This document shows positions 1 to 12,550 of a DNA stretch of 64,000 nucleotides, one piece after another. The notes under the pieces were generated by a model that saw only the letters and a program-made list of their open reading frames with translations, was not told where the DNA came from and ran no database searches. A program made the position numbers and the translations under genes. The stretch comes from Silene latifolia. Lineage: Eukaryota > Streptophyta > Magnoliopsida > Caryophyllales > Caryophyllaceae. Each line of letters opens with the position of its first letter. Position 1 is the stretch's first letter. Location of the stretch: positions 437,966,311 through 438,030,310 of the forward strand of contig NC_133538.1 of the NCBI RefSeq assembly GCF_048544455.1, read 5' to 3'.

Positions 1-329
1 TATACAACCTAATGCATATGCTTCTACCAACAAGTATGCCAAATAATCTAAATGCAATCCTATATTCACATTGTTTATACCGCATCAATCAAAATAAAGC
101 CACATAGTCATTAACATAAAGAGGAAAAAGGAGATTGGAAAGATCATACCATGCGGTCTTCAATATCCTCATGTCTCGGATGTGGCGTAGTCGATCAATG
201 TGAAAAAGGATAGACAAACACAATATATATAAACAATATATACAAGACTACACTATAGAGGAAATGAACATGTTTTTGGGTTTTTGAATTTTCAAATTTT
301 TATGGTTTTCGTTTTTGTGAAATAAAAAA

Positions 330-946
330 AGTCGAAGGAATACCAGACATAGTAGTCTGGACCTTAGGAGCTAGATTCTTTTCATAACGACGAGTCCTCG
401 ACACCTCGTCCATAGCAACAGAAGTAACGAATCGTGACAGCTTCACGAACTTGTTCGTGTACTCCTCAACAGTCATGGAACCTTGCTGAAACCGAAGGAA
501 ATTTTGCTCCTTCTACCAATGCATCTCCTCAGGATAAAAACCTTTTTCTTCAGAGCCTCAAAGAAAAAAGCCCAACCATATCCTGGCTGAACTTCCAGAC
601 CAGCTCTAGCAAGATCCCACCAGTTGTCGGCCTCATCCTTCACATAATAGGTGGTAATATCCACCTTCTGATCCTTAGGGCATCCAGTCGCAAGGAATAA
701 CTTCTCGATCTCTCGAATCCAAGCCTCCAAAGCAGTCGGATCATTCGCACCATCATAAGTAGGAGGACGGTGACGAGCAAAACGATCGAACACAGTCTGT
801 TGCGGATGGTTGTTGTTGTTGTTATTGTTGTTGTTGTTGTTGTTTTTGTTGAGGTGATTAGTGAAACCTTCGGCTATAGATGCCAAAGCGGCCTCAAGTC
901 TCCTGATGCGATCAGCATCAGTTTCACCATTCGCGTTACGCACCAT
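330..946 (-). pseudogene. gypsy gag, frameshifted
   Basis: Retrotransposon capsid (gag) coding sequence. The start is placed at 946, the first Met (MVRNANGE) after the leader, rather than the in-frame Met at 1024. It carries a run of about 12 Asn residues from a GTT microsatellite (811-848), then the typical plant gypsy gag segments RPPTYDGANDP, ALEAWIREIEKLF, TYYVKDEADNWW. Around 520-545 the frame is lost at a T-rich run; a second frame continues with a stop and then MTVEEYTNKFVKLSRF and YEKNLAPKVQ, also standard gag. It is therefore a broken gag with at least one frameshift and one stop. No zinc knuckle is seen downstream. Family assignment is firm; function is lost. Confidence 0.85.
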
Positions 947-1127
947 CTGCAAGAAAAAAATCTCGTTATAAGTGGTAGAACCTAAGTACCACTCCAAACA
1001 ACTACTCATACACTCTACTAACATGAGAAAACCAACAAATCCTATTGGTTTCTACCCCATTTACTCTCACTCATTAACTAAGTCATTTATCTTAGTCATC
1101 TACTAAGCAAGAGTCGGGAGGGTGTTT

Positions 1128-1140
1128 GCTCTGATACCAA
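1128..1140 (-). other. Primer-binding site of the gypsy element
   Basis: Reads TTGGTATCAGAGC on the minus strand, complementary to the 3' end of plant initiator tRNA-Met. It lies one base inside the LTR edge at 1142, exactly where reverse transcription would be primed. Confidence 0.85.
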
Positions 1141-1754
1141 CTGTAACAACCCGGATTATAAAACAAAGGAAAAACTTATATTAAAAGAATTATCAGAGTA
1201 TATCAATGATAAAAGGGTCAAGGTGGTGGAAACACCTGACCAATCCACTTCGTTATTAAAACCAAAATAACTAATACATTATTCAAAGGTTCTCAAAACA
1301 TGAAAACAAAGTCCTAATTTATTATTCATCTCGCCGCACAGTAATTCCCCAGCAAGATATCATCCAAAACAGCAATCATCTGAACAACCTGAGAATGGGG
1401 GTCGACAATCAGTCATGGGTAACTAGATGCTCTTCCAGTCATGTTTACAACAATTGAATATAATTAACAATCATTAACAAATGAAATGTAAAACCAGTAA
1501 ACATGTGAGATCATCTATACTCATGAAAACCCAATACAGCTTACCATGACTTATCAATCTTAGACCGGGTCATGCAAACCTAAACCATATACAACCACTA
1601 AACCATGTACACTTATAACCAACGTAGCACACGACCCATAACAACTCAAGGCACAATGCTAGCATCAAAGTATAGCGAATACGGTAACACACAATCCACA
1701 GCAACAGAAGGCACAAAGCTAGCAACAAATCATAGCGAATAGAGCAAACGCCCG

Positions 1755-1870
1755 TTAGAGCGTACCATTGCCTCTAACTTGTCAGAGCGTATCACCACTG
1801 CCTCTGACTGACGGAGCGTATCACCACTGCCTCCATGGTACTATGTATAGCGTATCACCACTGCCTATAT
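1755..1870. repeat. Short tandem units inside the gypsy LTR
   Basis: Units built on 'AGCGTAtCACCACTGCCT' recur four times (near 1758, 1785, 1815, 1850) with spacing of roughly 27-36 bp. Such subrepeats are common in long plant LTRs; no coding function is seen. Confidence 0.7.
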
Positions 1871-2237
1871 GCCTAAGACCTGGCCAGACCCCTTGATGCA
1901 ATAATTGTACACCGAACGACACTCCGGACCTAGAGCGTATAACTGTCGACTCTGGCCACCCCCCGAACATAGACCAAAATAAATCCCGCATCAACGGGTG
2001 GTGTTTGTTCATTTCGATAGTATATAACTGATACTATTGTCACCTATTCAACCAGTCAAGAAACAAATGCACAGTATAACTGACTGTGCCAACACGCGTG
2101 AACAACATTACAACTTAACTCGTAGGATAGTATAACTGACTATCCTACTTATCATAAAAACAAGAGTAACCAAAGACATATGCAACACAAGGACATAACA
2201 CATTGAACACAATACAACATATGAAACAAGTATAAGC

Positions 2238-2530
2238 AACCAATGTTATAGTAACTTCAGCTATAACTTTAACAATAACCTTACCTCGTAACCCAATGTT
2301 ATATTAGCTTTAGCTATAACATTGAATCCATTAGCCTAATGTTACAATAGCATTAGCTATAACATCGACATGTGACTTAAGTTATAGTAGCCCAGCTATA
2401 ACATTGAGTTATAATCTCAAAGTTATACAGCTTCACCTATAACTTTATCACAACCTCAGAGTTGTACCAACCCAGCTATAACATTGAGCCATAATCTCAA
2501 GGTTATACTAGTTTAGCTATAACTCTAGGC
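2238..2530. repeat. Six imperfect hairpin-forming units (GTTATA...TATAAC)
   Basis: About six units of roughly 40-57 bp, each starting near AATGTTATA or AAGTTATA and ending near AGCTATAAC, follow each other. Each unit is itself a small inverted repeat. They lie in the gypsy LTR just before the solo LTR insertion point. Confidence 0.65.
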
Positions 2531-2574
2531 CTTCTCATAAACACCCACCAAGCCGCCACTAATGTTTCCATTGG

Positions 2575-4313
2575 TGTAATACTCGACAATTTTATATACA
2601 TTATTTGTTTTTACGAAAAATTATTTATTAATATTTTATTGGTAAGTTAAACATGTATTTTAAGTAATTTTATTATGGGTGTTGGTTTAGTCAAATCTAG
2701 CAAACCTTATGTTTATAAGAGGACAAAAGTTGCCGTTTATCTCCCACAATTCTAAAATCTCTCGGTCTCTTTCAATTTCATCTACCAAAGTTGCTCTGCT
2801 TGTTAATCACCAACATGTTACCTTCATCTTTACCTCCACATCTATTTATCGTGTCGTTATTGTTTTGTTTTCTTCATAACCCAGTCTTATGCACCTCCAT
2901 TGATTTCACACATATATTGATCATTCACCAGAGTTAATTTCTTTGTATAGGTAACACGATTCTACCGATCCTAATATTATTATTATTATTGTTCGAGGTT
3001 GTGTGTTTACGTTCTAACTGTTTATCAGTTTATTACTATTTCTTTTGTTTTGAACTTTTATATAGGTTGGACTATTAATGATTATTATTGTTATTGTTAG
3101 CTAATATTTTATATCGGTAATTTAATTTTATTATTGATGAGATGGGGTACGAATGAGTTTACTTATATGATTAGGGCGATTCTATACTATGGTTGTGTGA
3201 GGCAAATAAGATGATTCTCTATTAAGTCGATTATTGGCTACACGCAGAATTAAGGACTAATGTTTGTGAAGTTGAATGTACCTATGTGTTCGTTGAATAT
3301 ACTAGGACAGTAGAGAAGAGATGAGATCGCGGGACTTGATAAAAAGGATTGACCTTATACTTGATTCCTTATTATTTGGCAAATGGATTATGTTCTATAA
3401 GTTAGAATTGTTAGGTGGAAATTGGAATCACTTTTGGGCATAGGCATTATGTTATATGTATCGGAATTTCGTGGGTTTTGTATTGTAATTTCTTTCGTTG
3501 ATTCCTATGACTGGCTAATGGGTGAGTAGCTTTGAGTTTATACTTTAAGTGTTGAGCACGGTTCTTTGAGCCCTTGACAATATCGATATTGAAATTGAGA
3601 TAGAAATTGGTTACTGGAGTTGACTTATGGGGCCTTTGTGCCATATTTTGTTTACGGTCCAAAGTGACCGTGGTTATTGAGTTATATTATTATGAGTTTG
3701 AAATCGATATTAAGATGGAAATATTGTTTAGCGGTTGAATCCGCCAGTTCACTCACCCCTTGTCCTTGGCTTATGGTCGACGATGAGAATATAGTACCTG
3801 GTTAACTTTGAGTATTATATTATGAGACAGAGTAATGAGTAAAACGGAATAATGAGCTGAGACTTGGTTAATTATTGGGATAAGAGAGTGTATTATATTA
3901 TGGAATTAAAATGAAGTCAGTTTGAATTTAGTTATCGAGGAGTGTTTTAATATTCTCTCTGTTTATTTTTATTTTTACATGTATGTGTTTCCACGCCATG
4001 ACCAAAACTAAGCTACTTATATTGAGGTATTATCTGTTACTCAGCTTTCCGGCTGACGTGTTTTCTTCTTTCGGGGCTACTCGTCATGGGGGTAGTTCTT
4101 TCTGCCTTCTGGATTTGCTTTCAGGTCTTCCGCTACTGTTGAAAAAGGATTTTATTTAAAGACTTTGTAAAAGTTTTATTTTATTCCATTTTCATTTGTG
4201 TAGAAGAGATTTGTAATAAGAGACATTGTATATTAATTATAATATCTCTGTATTTCGGCGTGTTTTATATGTAAAAGTTAGTTTTAATTTAGCCGAAAAT
4301 CAGGGGTGTTACA
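2575..4313. mobile_element. Solo LTR (1739 bp) with ATTGG target duplication
   Basis: The sequence begins TGTAATACTCG and ends AGGGGTGTTACA. It is flanked by identical 5-bp direct repeats ATTGG at 2570-2574 and 4314-4318. There is no internal domain or second LTR, so it is a solo LTR left by LTR-LTR recombination. It is nested inside the gypsy LTR. No convincing ORF is present. The 3' end motif resembles the gypsy LTR ends, suggesting a related gypsy family. Confidence 0.9.
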
Positions 4314-5114
4314 ATTGGGAACCCTAGCCGCGCACCATACGCCCAAAAACGTGGCAGAAGCAACATACGTTATGCAAATTAAACGGTAAAAACACATACG
4401 TAAACACACAAACACAATTAACATGATAGTAAACAATCAAACACGTACTAATTACGCAAATCAATTATTAAGTCATGTAAATTACATCAAATTTGTATAA
4501 ACACAATTAAAGGAAAACACCTAGTTACCTTTTTAGCGAATTAAACCCTAGAGATCGTCTTCCACGATATATATGTCTTCTCCAGGTGTAGTTTCCACGC
4601 CTTTATTGAATCACCACACGTGCCAAAGGGAAACGTTCCCAATTAAAATACTAAACGATAATTATAAAACTATAAAACCACGTGAAAACATTAAACGTAC
4701 GACGAGGATAGATAGATCCAAAGAGTAGGATCAATCTAGGCACGAAAGATGATGAAGAGAACGATGAAGGAGGCGCACGAAACCCTAGAGAGGGTGGAGG
4801 CACACGGCACCAAGGGAGAAAAGAGAAGAGAGAAACTAGGTTTAGGGTTTTGTGAGAAATGTAAGAAAATAAAAGCAAGGGTTTGATTTCCCTTCTTATT
4901 TATAGAGAAGCTCATGGGTTTATTCCAAGCTTAGGCCCAAAACTCACCCATGTTGCTCCATAATCACGTGAAACCCAAGAAAGAAATGGGTCTTCACCGT
5001 TTTCGAACCCAACGAGCCCAAAAGATAAGAGACGGATATTTTCCCGGAAAATAAAATATGAAATATGGGAAAATAAAAGTAAAGAAATATATTACGGGAA
5101 TTAGGGGTGTTACA

Positions 5115-8100
5115 ATGATGCTTCTACACGATGCCCTCTACGCACCGGGGTGCGATGTTCCTTAGTTTCATTAATTAGTTTATTGAAATTAGGATTTGTT
5201 TTTAATTTTAAAGACGGTAGTTTGGATATTTTGTATCATGGCGATGTGTTTGGCCATGGTATTAAAAACGATTTCTTTGTACTTGACTTGGATGATATTT
5301 ATGATAATTCATCTTATGCATTTGTTTCTCATTTGATGTTGATTCAGAATCTGTTAAGTTTCATACTAGACTTGGTCATATTTGTCAAGAAAAAATGAAC
5401 CGACTAGCTAAAGATGGTCTTTTGGATCGGCTTACTAGGGTTAAGTTGCCCATATGTGAGCCTTGTCTAGCTGGTAAAGCAAGCAAGAATCCTTTTAGTA
5501 AGGCTTCAAGAGCTCTATGTCCTTTAGAGTTAATCCATTCTGACATTTGTGGGCCTTTAAATATAAGGGCTTGTCATGGTGCTATATATTTCCTCACTTT
5601 TATTGATGACTATACACGTTTTGGTTATGTGTATTTGTTGTCTTAGCGTTATGAAGCAGTTGATACGTTCAAGCGTTTTGTAGCGGAAGTTGAGAATCAA
5701 TTGGATCGAAAAGTAAAATCTTCGAACCGATCGTGGTCGTGAATACCTTTTTGATATGTTCAAAGGGTTTTGTGAGGAAAAGGGTATACGTAGATAACTT
5801 ACGATCCCTCATATTCCACAACAAAATGGTGTTACGGAGAGAAGGAATCGTACCTTACTTGATATGGTTAGGTCGATGATGGCTCAAGCCAACCTACCAA
5901 TTAGTTATTGGGGAGATGCGTTACTTACGGCAACCTACATTCTTAACCGTGTACCAAGTAAGAGTGTACCCCTCACGCCATATGAGTTGTGATATAAGAG
6001 AAAGCCCTCTTTGGATCATTTACGTCCGTGGGGTTCGGCAAGCTATGTGCATAATCTGACCCATAAACATGGCAAGCTTGGTCCAAGAGCAACTAAAATG
6101 GTGTTCAATAGATATTCTGAGCATTCCAAGGGATATGTGATGTATGGTGAGCACCTAAATGGTGGCATGACCGAGATTTATTCTCGTAATATCGCTTTTC
6201 TTGAGGATAAGTTCCCAAGTATTGGTGAAATTAATAAAGATCTCGAGCTGTATGAGTTACAACAACCATCTCTAGATGAAGATGGGGAATTTAGAACTCT
6301 TAAAGTCACCAGAGATGGTGAAGTCCCATATAATGGTGTGAATGATGGGAATAGTCCACTAATTCAAGAAGATTAAAATTTGCCTATTAGTGAAAATCCA
6401 CTTGAAATTGAGGTAAGCCACTTGAAATTGAGGTAAGTCCTTAACCCTCAAGTGAAGAATATGAGATTAGTTCTCAAGTTAAAGATCCCATTTTTTTAGA
6501 AGATAGTGGGAGAGATACTTCACTTAATGGTATTGAACGTAAGAGTGAAAGAGGGAGAGATCCTTGACGATATTTTGATATCGAAGAGCGAGCATTCCTT
6601 TGCGCTATTTAAGAGATTGATGAGCCTACTTATTTTAGGCAAGCTATGGATTCACCAAATAGTCAAGAGTCGATGGATGCTATGAAGGATGAGTTGGACT
6701 CTATGACAAGGAATGGAGTTTGGGAACTTGTTGACCTTCCGCCTAAACGTAAGTGAATTGGAAACAAATGGGTTTTCAAAGTTAAACGTAAAGCGGATGG
6801 GTCAATTGATAAGTTCAAGGCGCGATTAGTGGCGAAAGGTTTTACCCAAATTAAGGGTATAGACTATGATGAGACATTTTCTCCTGTGGTGAGACTTGCC
6901 TCTATTCGCCACCTGCTAGCCCTAGTTGCCCATTTGGACTTGGAGTTGATCCAAATGGACGTAAAGACTGCTTTCTTCAATGGGACGCTTGAGGAAGAGA
7001 TCTATATGGATCAACCTATTGGGTTTGTCTCAAAAGGTTATAATGACAAAATGTGTCGTCTTAAAAGATCTATATATGGTCTATAGGAATCTTCTAGGCG
7101 ATGGTATTTCAGATTCCATGAGGCCATAACTGAGTTTGGCTTCTATATGGTAGATGAAGACCATTGTGTGTATGTCAATAAAACTGCAAAGGGGATTATG
7201 TTTCTCTCATTGTATGTTGATGATATACTACTAGCTAGTGATAACTTGGAGATGATTAAGGCCGCTAAGCAATGGATATCCTCTGTCTTTGAGATGAAGG
7301 ATATGGGTGAAGCTAGGTATGTCCTAGGCGTGGAAATGATGAGAGATCGTTCTAAGAAACTTCTTGGTTTGTCTCAAGAGTCATATATTGAAAAAGTGTT
7401 AGAACGATTTAGGATGCATAATTCCAAACCCATTGACACTCAAGTTGAAAAGGGTAAAACTCTAAGCCTTGATCAATGTCCTAAAACAGATTCAGAAAAG
7501 AAGCAAATGAGCAATGTTCCATATGCTAGTGCGATTGGTAGTTTGATGTATGCCATGTTGTGTACACGGCCGCACATCTGCTATCCGGTTGGCTTGCTGA
7601 GTCGTTTCCAAAGCAACCTAGCACCTGCGCACTGGTAAGGACTCAAGAGAATCATGCGTTATCTTCATGGTACAAGTGATATAGTCCTATGTTTTCAAAG
7701 TGGAGACTTGAGGCTAAAGGGTTATTCGGATGCCGATTGGGTTGGTGATTTAGATGAGTCTAAATCGACCTTAGGATATGCTTTTATCCTTGATGGAGGT
7801 GCAATATCTTGGTGCAGTAAGAAGCAAGATTGCATTGCTTTGTCGACTATGGAAGCAGAGTATGTCGCTACTAGCCTTGCCGTTCAGGAGGCAATATGGC
7901 TAAGGTGTTTTCTCCAGGATCTGAAACTTGCTTCTAAATTTGATGAACCTGTTGAAATGTTTTGTGACAATACTGCTGCTATCTAGTTTGTCCAAGATCC
8001 AAAATTCCATAGAAAGATCAAACATATTAAGAGGCATTATCATTTTGTTCGAGACGCCATAAAGAATAAAGAGATAGCCATTAAGTATATATCTACTAAC

Positions 8101-8186
8101 AAGATGATAATTGATCCGTTAACTAAGCCTATTGCTAGATATGTGTTCCGAGCTTATGTCAGGAGCTTAGGTTTGTGGAAGTTTTA
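5115..8186 (+). pseudogene. copia pol (integrase, RT, RNase H), decayed
   Basis: Domains in order: GAG-pre-integrase (HDALYAPG, about 5128-5400, with a 1-bp frame change), zinc-binding and core integrase (CEPCLAGKASKNPF, HSDICGP, FLTFIDDYTRF; 5395-6000), RT (KARLVAKGFTQIKGIDYDETF, LIQMDVKTAFFNG, SLYVDDILLAS; 6620-7640) and RNase H (GYSDADWVGD, STMEAEYVA; 7654-8186). In-frame stops fall near 5644, 6755, 7082, 7636 and 7984, and a frameshift breaks the integrase near 5720. The sequence is typical of plant copia elements of the Tork/Angela/TAR group; lineage is not fixed. No intact protein can be made. Codon-level decay is much greater than in the nested elements. Confidence 0.92.
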
Positions 8187-8469
8187 ATTTTATGCTTCTA
8201 ATCTTGTTAAATGTTTTTAGCATGTATTGGATAATGGACTTCTATTATGCATTATGGAATAAAATTTGTTGTTCTTCTATGAAATGTTCATGAGCATATG
8301 TTACAGGTTAAGGCATGTTAGAGATGCCACCAAGCTATATGATGCCTAGTCACACAAGTAATCGCCTTGATGCTATTGGAGCATCAACATGAGACTGAGT
8401 CATGTTGGCATTTTGTGTGTATGGAGGACGAAATTTATACTTGTTTAGTATAAGTAGTCTATTTACTTG
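8187..8469 (+). other. copia 3' UTR, left piece
   Basis: Non-coding copia sequence between the RNase H stop and the Athila insertion. The part from 8370 to 8469 is notable because it recurs inside the Athila element at 28446-28546 (see the flank duplication). Confidence 0.75.
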
Positions 8470-9924
8470 TGATACCCGTCGTTTAGTACCAAAAATAAAT
8501 ACCTAAAACAACTAACAGAAGCTAGTTGAAGTAGGGTCGATCTCCATAGGGAGGCTATTATATCTATCTGCTATCTAAGTCTATCACCGTAACAAATGGG
8601 AGTTTTTAATTGATTTCTAAACTACTAAAAGGATTAAAAGAGAGAAAAGAGCAATAAAGACAATAAAAGGGATATGAGTTGTGATCAAATAAAGAGAAGT
8701 ATGTTAAGAAGTCGTTTCACCATGGCAATTAATCAACTTAGTCATAAATAGCTCAGACGATCTAATGTGAGAAAGGTAAGGGAAAGGTCCTTTCGGTCCG
8801 CTATCCGCCCTAGAATACAACAAACTTAACTTTCATCCTCATTAGGTTAGTCTACTGTTCATAATAGGTCTGTTCATTCCAATCTTTCGATCTAGGTCTG
8901 AATGTAACCGATTTAACTAGTTTAGAAGCGTGCACTCAACTAAACGAATACAATTACATTGTCATAAAACAGTTCTCACAATTCAATCATCTAACCTATT
9001 CATAACATCGTTAACTCACTACCATGGCTCCCCTAATCCTAACATAGAGGGATTTAGCTACTCATAATGTTGGTGGAATAAATAACGACGGTATATGAAT
9101 AAGCAAGAAACATAATATAAGAGCAATAAAGATGAATCATAAACTAATAGTAATAATAATTAAACAGAAATTAAGAACAAAGATTAAGAGCAAAGGACAT
9201 TAGATTAAGTATATAGAGTAGAGAAAGATTACACAAAAGTGAGTCCGGCAATAAGAACAAGTTCAACGTAGCAAAGGATAAAGGGAAGAGCAAAGTGTCT
9301 GCATAAAGTTTCTGAGATTCCCATAGTAATTAAGAGATAATCCTGACCTAATTACATCTTCCCTTATATAGGGAATATTTTTATTAACTAAACTAAGATA
9401 TTAATTAAGTTACACGAAATTAAAATCCCGTGTAAAACAGCAACCCACTCGATCGAGGATCTTCATTCCACTCGATCGAGCAAATCCTCAGCCAAGTCCT
9501 TCGATCGAACAAAAACACCCTTCGATCGAGGACCTCCAAATTAGCACACTTCGATCGACTTCATCAGGGACTCGATCGACCATCTTGAACCGCCAAAACC
9601 ACTCGATCGAACAGATAGACTAGGCAAAGTCTTCGATCGAGTGCTCAGCTACTGAAACAGCTCGTGTTCTTACTTGGTTAGCTTACGGGACTCCTTCATG
9701 CTTCCTGAGGCACAGCACTTCCACTCTAAATCCTCCATCTCCATAAATGCATGTTATGAGGACTGAATAAGGCTCGATTTTACTACTTTCAGGTCTGTTC
9801 CTGCAAATGAGGCAAAACAAACCAAAGTAGCCTATTCGGGCCATTTTGCAATATAAAACTACGAGAATGACATAGAAATGCGTGCAATAAGAGGCCAAAA
9901 GGACTATATAAATTGCATGTATCA
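8470..9924 (-). repeat. Athila-type 3' LTR (1455 bp)
   Basis: Pairs with 28547-30003. TG...CA ends and the outer ACTTG duplicate fix the boundaries. It contains the TCGATCGA cluster at 9449-9640. No coding sequence. Confidence 0.9.
9449..9640. repeat. TCGATCGA cluster in the 3' LTR (8 copies)
   Basis: Eight copies of the 8-bp palindrome TCGATCGA, often as CTCGATCGAG, are spaced irregularly over 192 bp. The same cluster occurs in the partner LTR, and further clusters lie in the internal region. Confidence 0.9.
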
Positions 9925-9938
9925 AATCTCCCCAAACC
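9925..9938 (-). other. Polypurine tract of the Athila element
   Basis: Reads GGTTTGGGGAGATT on the minus strand directly before the 3' LTR start TGATAC; this is the expected plus-strand primer position. Between here and the solo LTR at 10116 the sequence is non-coding element DNA. Confidence 0.75.
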
Positions 9939-10115
9939 GAACTTTTACTCGTCCTCGAGTAAACTAAATGCAAACTAATGGAACGGAAACGAAAACTCAG
10001 AGCTAGCTATAACTTGTCCACTTAAACCGTTTAATGCAAACAAAACTGACATTTATAGCTACAACAGTCAAGCGCAAACGAGTTGTATGATGTCTATAAA
10101 TAAGCTGAACTGTCG

Positions 10116-12545
10116 TGTAATACCCCGTATTTTTTTTATATAACCAATTAAAAGGATATTATTATATATTAATTATTATACATATTATATTACTAATTAA
10201 GTCGAGTTAATATTGAGTCGATAATTTCGTTAAGTTATTTTACTTAACCCGCGTTGTATCGATATAAGTTAATTGTGACGGGTTTATAAGAATTCGAATT
10301 ATGAGCTAACCCATCTGAGTTGGCCCATTAACTGTTCAGCCCATTTAACCCTAAGCCCAACTAAACCCTAACCCTAACCCTAATAATACCCTAACCAACC
10401 CGCCTCCCTCATTCCTTACTCCCTCAACCCGCCTCTTTTCTTCACCAACACCAAACACCAGCTTTCACGCAAAACGAGAGAGAGAGAGTGAGCTTGGGGT
10501 GTTGGCGGCGCAGCAAGGAAGAGCTAGGGGCATTTGTCGACGACCGTGGGTGGCCATGGTGGCTGTGTGGTGGCGGAAAAAGGTAAGAGTTCAACCCCCT
10601 CCTCTGTTTTTCGCATTGATGTCGGGTTGTTGGGGGTTGTTTCGTGTCTTATAGAGGTAAGGCTGGTGGTTGTTGACGGGGTAAGGGAAATGGGTGATAA
10701 GTGACGAGTGTAGGGGTGGTGGTTAGGGTGGTTGTAGGTGGGGATAGTGGTTGTGAAAGGCGGCTTTGACAGGGGGTAGCAAACGGGTTTAAGCAAGAGA
10801 TTTTCAGACGGGTTTAGATGGGTATGTTTGGGGTGGCGCCACCGTGGACTTGGGGGAGGTTGAAACGGTGGTGCCACTGTGTCTGGGTGCGTGGTTTGGC
10901 GGCGAGCATGACGGTGGTGGTTTGGCAGGAGTTAGGAAATGGTTGCGGTGGTTGTAGGTTGAGTATTAGAGGTGTTTGGTGAGGCGTGGTGGTGAACCAG
11001 GCCAAATGGCGGCGCTGGTTTGACTCGGCAAGTGGGAGTCGACCCTAGTGGGGGTGGTCGTTGGTGGTGGGCCGGTGTGGGGGACTGGGCTGGTGGCTGA
11101 CACGGCCTCGTGGTGGCGCGTGGGTGCGTGTGAGCGCGGGGGAAGGGGGCGATGTTGATGACGGGTTGCTTTAGTGTTGAAACGGGTTTTTTTCATTGTT
11201 TAATCATTATAATTCGTTAAGTTATCGTATCTTTAATTAATTAATTTAATTCCGAGTTATTTAAATAATTAAAGACGGGTTTAAGTCGGGTCGTTGAGTT
11301 GTTCAATATTTGATTCGGGTTTCTTAAGCGTATAATTTGTTTAATCTTTATTTATCATATTAGTTATTTAACTTAAATTCCCGAGTCTTTTAAAATAATT
11401 CAAGTCGGGTTTTGAGTCGGGTTTGTTAAAAGAAAAAAGTTACTATATCGGGAAAGTTTCCATTTTAAGAAATTCTACTTTAGTCACCTTCTACTTTGGG
11501 AAGTTGGGTCAAATACTAATCGGGTTATTTTAGTTATCAGTTGGGCATAAGTTTGGTGTCGGGATTGTATTTCGGAAAGCTTCTATTTTGGGAGATTTCT
11601 ATATTTAGTAGTTAGTAATTATAAATATTATAATTGTTTTAGGTGACGGATTCGTGAAGGATCGATAATCAAATTCATTGCTTTAATTTCGGGACTGCTT
11701 AAACTGCTTAATTGGATTTGCTGGCACTTTGAGGTAGGGAAATACACTTGACTTATTATCGTTGTTGTGGAATTGTGTTGACTTGATTCATGGTTGTTGA
11801 TTTACGTTATGATTCATACATGGGAAGGTGATTAACTGATTTGATCGTATTGAGTATAATATCACAACAATTGGTAACCGGCATGATTTTATGATTGATC
11901 AGTTCAATAATATATATATTGTGTTGCATTAATTTCTTTTGAGCATTCATATGCATTGGAGATGGAGGATGTTGTGGTGATGTGGTGTGGTGAAGATGAT
12001 GTTGTGATAAGGCCCAGTGGTTCTGCAGACTTGCCCTGGTGTCCTCAACAAGAGTGCAGATCGGCTACGGTCGATATATATAGTCTACCGGGATCGGTAT
12101 GGTGCTGGTTGTCCGGGTTATGAGATGAGCTATGAGTTGAGATGGAGATGGAGGTGACGGAGGAGCATGCATATCATATTTTATTGTTTCATTGTTTTCC
12201 CTACTCAACCTCGTGGTTGACCCTGTGTATTCGTGAACACCGTGATCCAAATCTTGGGAGCAGACTTGACAGGTTTATGAGACAGGATGGGAGCTTGATG
12301 GGCGTGAGGCACTGGATCAGAAGACTTAGTAGCTAGACCATTATTTAGAAGACTTTCACTTTTTTTTATATTAGTTCTTTGTAATTTGATGTAAAAGAGG
12401 TTTTGTAATAATTAAGTTAAAGTAATTGTATAATTTGCCTTGGAGTTTAATTTGTTATTCACTACCTCGGGAAACCGAGATGGTAACAGTCCGGTTTATT
12501 AGGGAATGTCTTGCTAAAGGCTCCTTCATAAATCGGGGTGTTACA
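10116..12545. mobile_element. Solo LTR (2430 bp) with TGTCG target duplication
   Basis: Begins TGTAATACCCCG and ends CGGGGTGTTACA, flanked by TGTCG at 10111-10115 and 12546-12550. No internal domain or second copy is present. It is nested in the 3' non-coding part of the Athila element. The 10440-11200 stretch is GGT/GTG-rich, which creates long proline/threonine/histidine-rich open frames on the minus strand; I do not regard these as genes. A GA microsatellite is at about 10476-10488. Confidence 0.9.
10362..10396. repeat. Short telomere-like CCCTAA run
   Basis: A few tandem CCCTAA/CCCTAAT units lie inside the solo LTR. It is too short to be a telomere and lacks the plant heptamer CCCTAAA in series. 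Confidence 0.6.
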
Positions 12546-12550
12546 TGTCG

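Larger units (their letters stand above)
1..5114 (-). mobile_element. Ty3/gypsy LTR retrotransposon, 5' part, truncated by window edge
   Basis: The element reads right to left: 5' LTR (1142-5114, interrupted by a solo LTR), a 13-bp tRNA-Met-type primer-binding site (1128-1140), then gag (946 down to about 330). It meets copia pol at 5114/5115, so it appears inserted in that copia element; the five bases after the junction are ATGAT, but the matching target duplicate would lie left of the window. Positions 1-330 hold no recognisable coding sequence, so pol is either further left or absent. The gag sequence and LTR ends (TGTAACACCC) resemble plant Tekay-type chromoviruses; that lineage call is inference. 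Confidence 0.85.
1142..5114 (-). repeat. 5' LTR of the gypsy element (interrupted)
   Basis: On the plus strand it runs from TGTAACAACCCGG at 1142 to AGGGGTGTTACA at 5114, giving TG...CA ends. Removing the solo LTR at 2575-4313 and one 5-bp duplicate leaves an LTR of about 2.23 kb. It contains imperfect tandem units (about 1755-1870 and 2238-2530). Apart from these and the solo LTR, I see no genes in it; open frames near 1821-2012 and 4651-4878 look fortuitous. Confidence 0.85.

Noticed and set aside
770..985. Valine-rich plus-strand frame
   Set aside because: Shadow of the Asn-run GTT microsatellite in the gypsy gag.
9449..9640. CRISPR-like array because of regularly recurring palindromes
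   Set aside because: The repeated word is only 8-10 bp, spacing is irregular, and the setting is a plant LTR.
10362..10396. Interstitial telomere or telobox array
   Set aside because: Only a few CCCTAA units, not the plant heptamer in series, and inside an LTR.
10524..11196. Three overlapping minus-strand frames rich in Pro, Thr and His
   Set aside because: They arise from a GGT/GTG-rich tract inside a solo LTR and have no domain or conserved context.
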